From assembly GCA_023389455.1 (NCBI GenBank), contig JAEWEJ010000140.1, forward strand, positions 1 through 31,831: 31,831 nucleotides of DNA. Direction: 5' to 3'. The translations under genes and the position numbers were made by a program. This document shows, one piece after another, positions 30,848-31,831 of the stretch. The DNA is from Actinomycetes bacterium (GTDB lineage Bacteria; Actinomycetota; Actinomycetes; Actinomycetales; Cellulomonadaceae). Below the pieces are notes generated by a model that made no database searches, was not told the DNA's origin, and saw only the letters and a list, made by a program, of their open reading frames with translations. Each line of letters starts with the position of its first letter. The first letter of the stretch is position 1.

Positions 30848-31831
30848 ACGCGCGCCGCACGCTCCTGCTCGCGGTCGGCGGGCTCGTCCTCGCGATCGGC
30901 CTGACGTTCCTGCTCGACCCGTACCGCAACTACCAGCTCGCGATCGCCGCCGCCTACCTGTGCGCGACCGCCGGGCTGACCGTCCTCGTCGGGCTCAGCG
31001 GGCAGCTCTCGCTCGGGCACGCCGCACTCATGGCGGCGGGCGGCTACGGGTACGCGCTGACGTCGCAGGCACTGACCTCGGCCGGCGTCGGCGGCCTCCC
31101 GCGGTTCCTCGCGGCGACCGTCGCCGCGGCGCTGGCCGCCGGGGTCCTCGGGCTGCTGCTCGGGCTCGCGGGCGCCCGCCTGCACGGCCCGTACCTCGCC
31201 GGGCTGACGCTCACGCTCGTCGTCGCGGTGCCCGCGGTGGCCGCGAGCGTCGGTGCGCTCCAGGGCGACCGCGGCGTGCAGACGCAGTTCGAGGGCGTCC
31301 CGGGGCCGCTCAAGGCACTCATCGCCCTCGAGCAGTGGCAGGCGTGGGTCGCGCTCGCCGTCGCTGCCGTCGCCGTGACGGGGCTCGTCCTCGTGCGCGA
31401 CGGGCGCACCGGGCTGCGCATGCGCGCGGTGCGGGACGACGAGGTCGCCGCGGCGCTCGCCGGGATCGCACCCGCCCGGGTCAAGGTGCTGGCGTTCGTC
31501 GTCAGCTCCGTGACCGCCGGGCTCGGCGGCGCGGTCCTCACGTTCGTCACGCAGTCGGTCTCGCCCGGCGCCTACACCGTGTCGCTCTCGCTGCTGCTGC
31601 TCGTCGCGGTCGTGGTCGGCGGGCTCGGCAGGCTGCTCGGGGCCGCGCTCGGCGCGGTGCTCCTGGTGCTGCTGCCGTGGCTCGTCGGCACGCTGACCGA
31701 CGCGCTGCCGCTCCCGTCGCAGATCACGCAGCGGCTCGACGGCACGCTGCCGCTGCTGGTGTTCGGGCTGCTGCTCATCGTCCTCGTCGCCGGCGCCCCG
31801 GGCGGGCTGGCCGGCGCGCTCACCACCGCCC
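30844..31831 (+). CDS. Branched-chain-type ABC importer permease, LivM-like (3' end outside window)
   Basis: 329 codons are visible and no stop is reached, so the gene continues past 31831. Membrane helices and the LivM signature TVLVGLSGQLSLGHAALMAA (about residues 45-64) are clear. The cytoplasmic coupling segment GRTGLRMRAVRDDEVAAALA (about 194-213), typical of this permease, is present, as is VVVGGLGRLLGAALGAVLLV near the end. The ATG at 30844 overlaps the LivH stop (ATGA). Together these genes encode the four membrane/ATPase parts of an importer whose cargo may be an amino acid, amide or aromatic acid. Confidence 0.92.
   Translation, partial: MNARRTLLLAVGGLVLAIGLTFLLDPYRNYQLAIAAAYLCATAGLTVLVGLSGQLSLGHAALMAAGGYGYALTSQALTSAGVGGLPRFLAATVAAALAAGVLGLLLGLAGARLHGPYLAGLTLTLVVAVPAVAASVGALQGDRGVQTQFEGVPGPLKALIALEQWQAWVALAVAAVAVTGLVLVRDGRTGLRMRAVRDDEVAAALAGIAPARVKVLAFVVSSVTAGLGGAVLTFVTQSVSPGAYTVSLSLLLLVAVVVGGLGRLLGAALGAVLLVLLPWLVGTLTDALPLPSQITQRLDGTLPLLVFGLLLIVLVAGAPGGLAGALTTA

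Noticed and set aside
1..31831. CRISPR array, tRNA or rRNA gene
   Set aside because: No regularly spaced 25-40-bp repeat array, and no cloverleaf or ribosomal RNA sequence was recognised on either strand.

Overview
The base composition (very GC-rich, with almost every third codon position G or C in the core genes) and the gene order (rplI, a MATE exporter on the opposite strand, then dnaB) point to a high-GC actinomycete, most likely of the Cellulomonas type (Micrococcales). This is inferred from synteny and codon use; no search was run.

Layout. (1) 1-5612 is chromosomal backbone: ribosomal protein bL9 (rplI), four small membrane-protein genes, a MATE-family transporter on the minus strand, a cluster of DnaA-box-like 9-mers, and the replicative helicase gene dnaB. 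Near its 3' end dnaB has a sharply bounded block of AT-ending codons. (2) 5613 to about 25040 is an accessory island inserted directly behind dnaB. It holds a back-to-back pair of truncated gene remnants, a hypothetical gene, a DUF4209/HEPN-type protein, another hypothetical gene and a small membrane protein. Next comes a tightly coupled five-gene SMC/condensin-like operon of Wadjet (JetABCD) type, then an ECF sigma factor with a membrane-anchored partner, and several small genes. (3) 25168-31831 is an ordinary metabolic locus: SDR, TetR regulator, quinone-oxidoreductase-like enzyme and a second SDR. A branched-chain-amino-acid-type (LIV) ABC importer follows, whose second permease gene runs off the window end.

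The most unusual content is in the island. First, the SMC operon (12728-19605) has not one but two different small winged-helix (KITE-position) genes between the kleisin-like gene and the SMC ATPase gene. All five genes overlap their neighbours by exactly 4 bp. It looks like a divergent Wadjet variant with a possible hetero-KITE pair. Second, the island is punctuated by a repeated end module. Four right ends (RE) of exactly 49 bp each carry two GGTCAA-type repeats 24 bp apart and finish in TCTCGACA. Several left ends (LE) start TGTCGAGATG and carry two GAT-x-GTCTGACT repeats 22 bp apart. These behave like inverted ends of one transposon family (TGT...ACA termini with subterminal repeats, as in Tn7/Tn5053-like or IS21-like elements) and delimit cassettes, one of which is the SMC operon. 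No transposase or recombinase is present in the window. One RE and a weak LE just behind dnaB are flanked by the same 5 bp (ACCGT), as expected of a target-site duplication. A separate 50-bp direct repeat (48/50 identical) occurs at 5639 and 21428.

In the metabolic locus, an identical operator-like palindrome (ACCG-NN-CGGT followed by CGGT) sits upstream of both the SDR/TetR operon and the ABC importer operon. The TetR protein encoded between them probably controls both units.
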